Source of the DNA: Apibacter mensalis
GTDB taxonomy: Bacteria > Bacteroidota > Bacteroidia > Flavobacteriales > Weeksellaceae
Assembly: GCF_001418685.1 (NCBI RefSeq)
Contig: NZ_LIVM01000012.1
Location: 1-64,000 of the forward strand
Direction of reading: 5' to 3'
DNA: 64,000 bases
Part shown: in pieces, positions 63,512 to 64,000 of the stretch
How positions within the stretch are numbered: position 1 is the stretch's first letter
How the letters are laid out: the number at the start of each line of letters is the position of its first letter
Made by a program: the position numbers and the translations under genes
Notes under the pieces: generated by a model
The model's input: only the letters and a program-made list of their open reading frames with translations
Databases searched by the model: none
Told to the model about the DNA's origin: nothing

Positions 63512-64000
63512 TTAAATTTTAATAAATCTTCTTAAGGCAATCAGTTTATTGTTATGATCGTAGACAAAAATCAAATAAATTCCTTTATTCCAAGAATTAT
63601 TAGTTTTAATAATAGTCTTATACGTATTTTCAGGGAAAATTTCATAAAATTCAGATTTACCGAAAAGAGAAACAATGTGATACCACTTTATAGGAATATT
63701 GGATTCTAGCGTTAGATTATATAAAACAGGATTTGGATATAATTTAATCTGAGCAGTCGGAGGGTAAATTACCCATTTTTCAGAATGAATATCCTTTCCG
63801 CTATTTTTGTTCATATCCGTAATTTTAGACAAATCAATAACCAAAGAGTAATTACCTTCCTTGCGATTATATTGGTTCAGTCCCTCTAGGGTAAAAAACA
63901 TATTATCCTTTATATTAGAAATAGTGACATTATCCAAAATAATTTTATCGGATTTACCTTTAACCAGGTAAACAGCTTCCTTCGTAAAGTTTACCGGTAT
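63512..64000 (-). CDS. C-terminal part of a secreted protein with type IX sorting domain
   Basis: The frame is open to the right edge, so the N-terminus lies outside the window; 162 residues are visible. The last 75 residues form a type A T9SS C-terminal domain: KLYPNPVLYNLTLES (the LYPNP motif), then WYHIVSLFGKSEF, a central Asn/Lys segment, GIYLIFVYDHNNKLIALRRF and a terminal basic KI. Such tails direct export by the type IX (Por) system across the outer membrane and are then removed. The preceding beta-rich stretch gives no hint of the enzyme or adhesin attached. Confidence 0.85.
   Translation of the reverse strand: MPVNFTKEAVYLVKGKSDKIILDNVTISNIKDNMFFTLEGLNQYNRKEGNYSLVIDLSKITDMNKNSGKDIHSEKWVIYPPTAQIKLYPNPVLYNLTLESNIPIKWYHIVSLFGKSEFYEIFPENTYKTIIKTNNSWNKGIYLIFVYDHNNKLIALRRFIKI

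Overview
This 64 kb window is very AT-rich DNA that reads as a chromosomal segment of a member of the Bacteroidota, most likely class Flavobacteriia (order Flavobacteriales). The evidence is a type IX secretion sorting tail at the right edge, a GSCFA protein, an N-succinyl/acetylornithine-type carbamoyltransferase in place of an ordinary ornithine carbamoyltransferase, a DHBP synthase with a decayed cyclohydrolase domain, few Shine-Dalgarno sequences, and promoters of the form TTG-N19/20-TAnnTTTG. A small-genome, Apibacter-like host-associated flavobacterium would fit, but that genus-level guess is inference. No insertion sequence, prophage or CRISPR array is seen, and almost everything is core metabolism or housekeeping.

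Layout. 1-8 kb: an edge-truncated unknown protein, a YD-repeat-like lipoprotein, YraN, a TrmN6-type tRNA methyltransferase with an NtrY-like histidine kinase, an ABC transporter pair, and a BON lipoprotein with an SH3b protein. 8.2-10.2 kb: a LysR regulator with a YeiH-family exporter. 10.2-19.5 kb: a nine-gene minus-strand arginine operon (GNAT acyltransferase, argG, argC, proC, argD, argF', argB, argE, argH). 19.9-21.9 kb: a histidine phosphatase and a helix-hairpin-helix protein. 22-28.6 kb: ftsK, lolA, lptF/G-like and ribB/A, plus a Bax-inhibitor-1 protein. 28.6-32.4 kb: rpiB, gltX and a GT-C-like membrane protein.

32.5-45.5 kb is the branched-chain amino acid block. It holds ilvD-ilvB-[methyltransferase]-ilvN-ilvC and, upstream on the same strand, leuA-leuC-leuD-cimA-leuB. 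The cimA homologue implies that 2-ketobutyrate for isoleucine is made from pyruvate through citramalate, using LeuCD and LeuB, instead of from threonine. Each operon is preceded by the same unannotated device: a promoter, a short leader peptide packed with Ile/Leu(/Val) codons, and a strong GC-rich terminator hairpin with an overlapping alternative pairing. I read these as two transcription attenuators, and they are the most interesting signals in the window. The arginine operon has a weaker leader of the same general layout.

46-60.5 kb: a ModF-like double ATPase; polyprenyl synthase, GSCFA protein, TatD nuclease and acyltransferase; rplU-rpmA; fmt and a Cof-type HAD hydrolase; a periplasmic protein; an MscS-type channel; and an MCE protein with two Fe-S proteins. 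60.7-60.9 kb: tRNA-Gly(GCC) and tRNA-Leu(UAA). 61.5-64 kb is accessory in character: a protein with a glycine-rich tail beside a DUF1493 protein, about 1 kb of near-empty AT-rich DNA, and the C-terminal part of a type IX-secreted protein.
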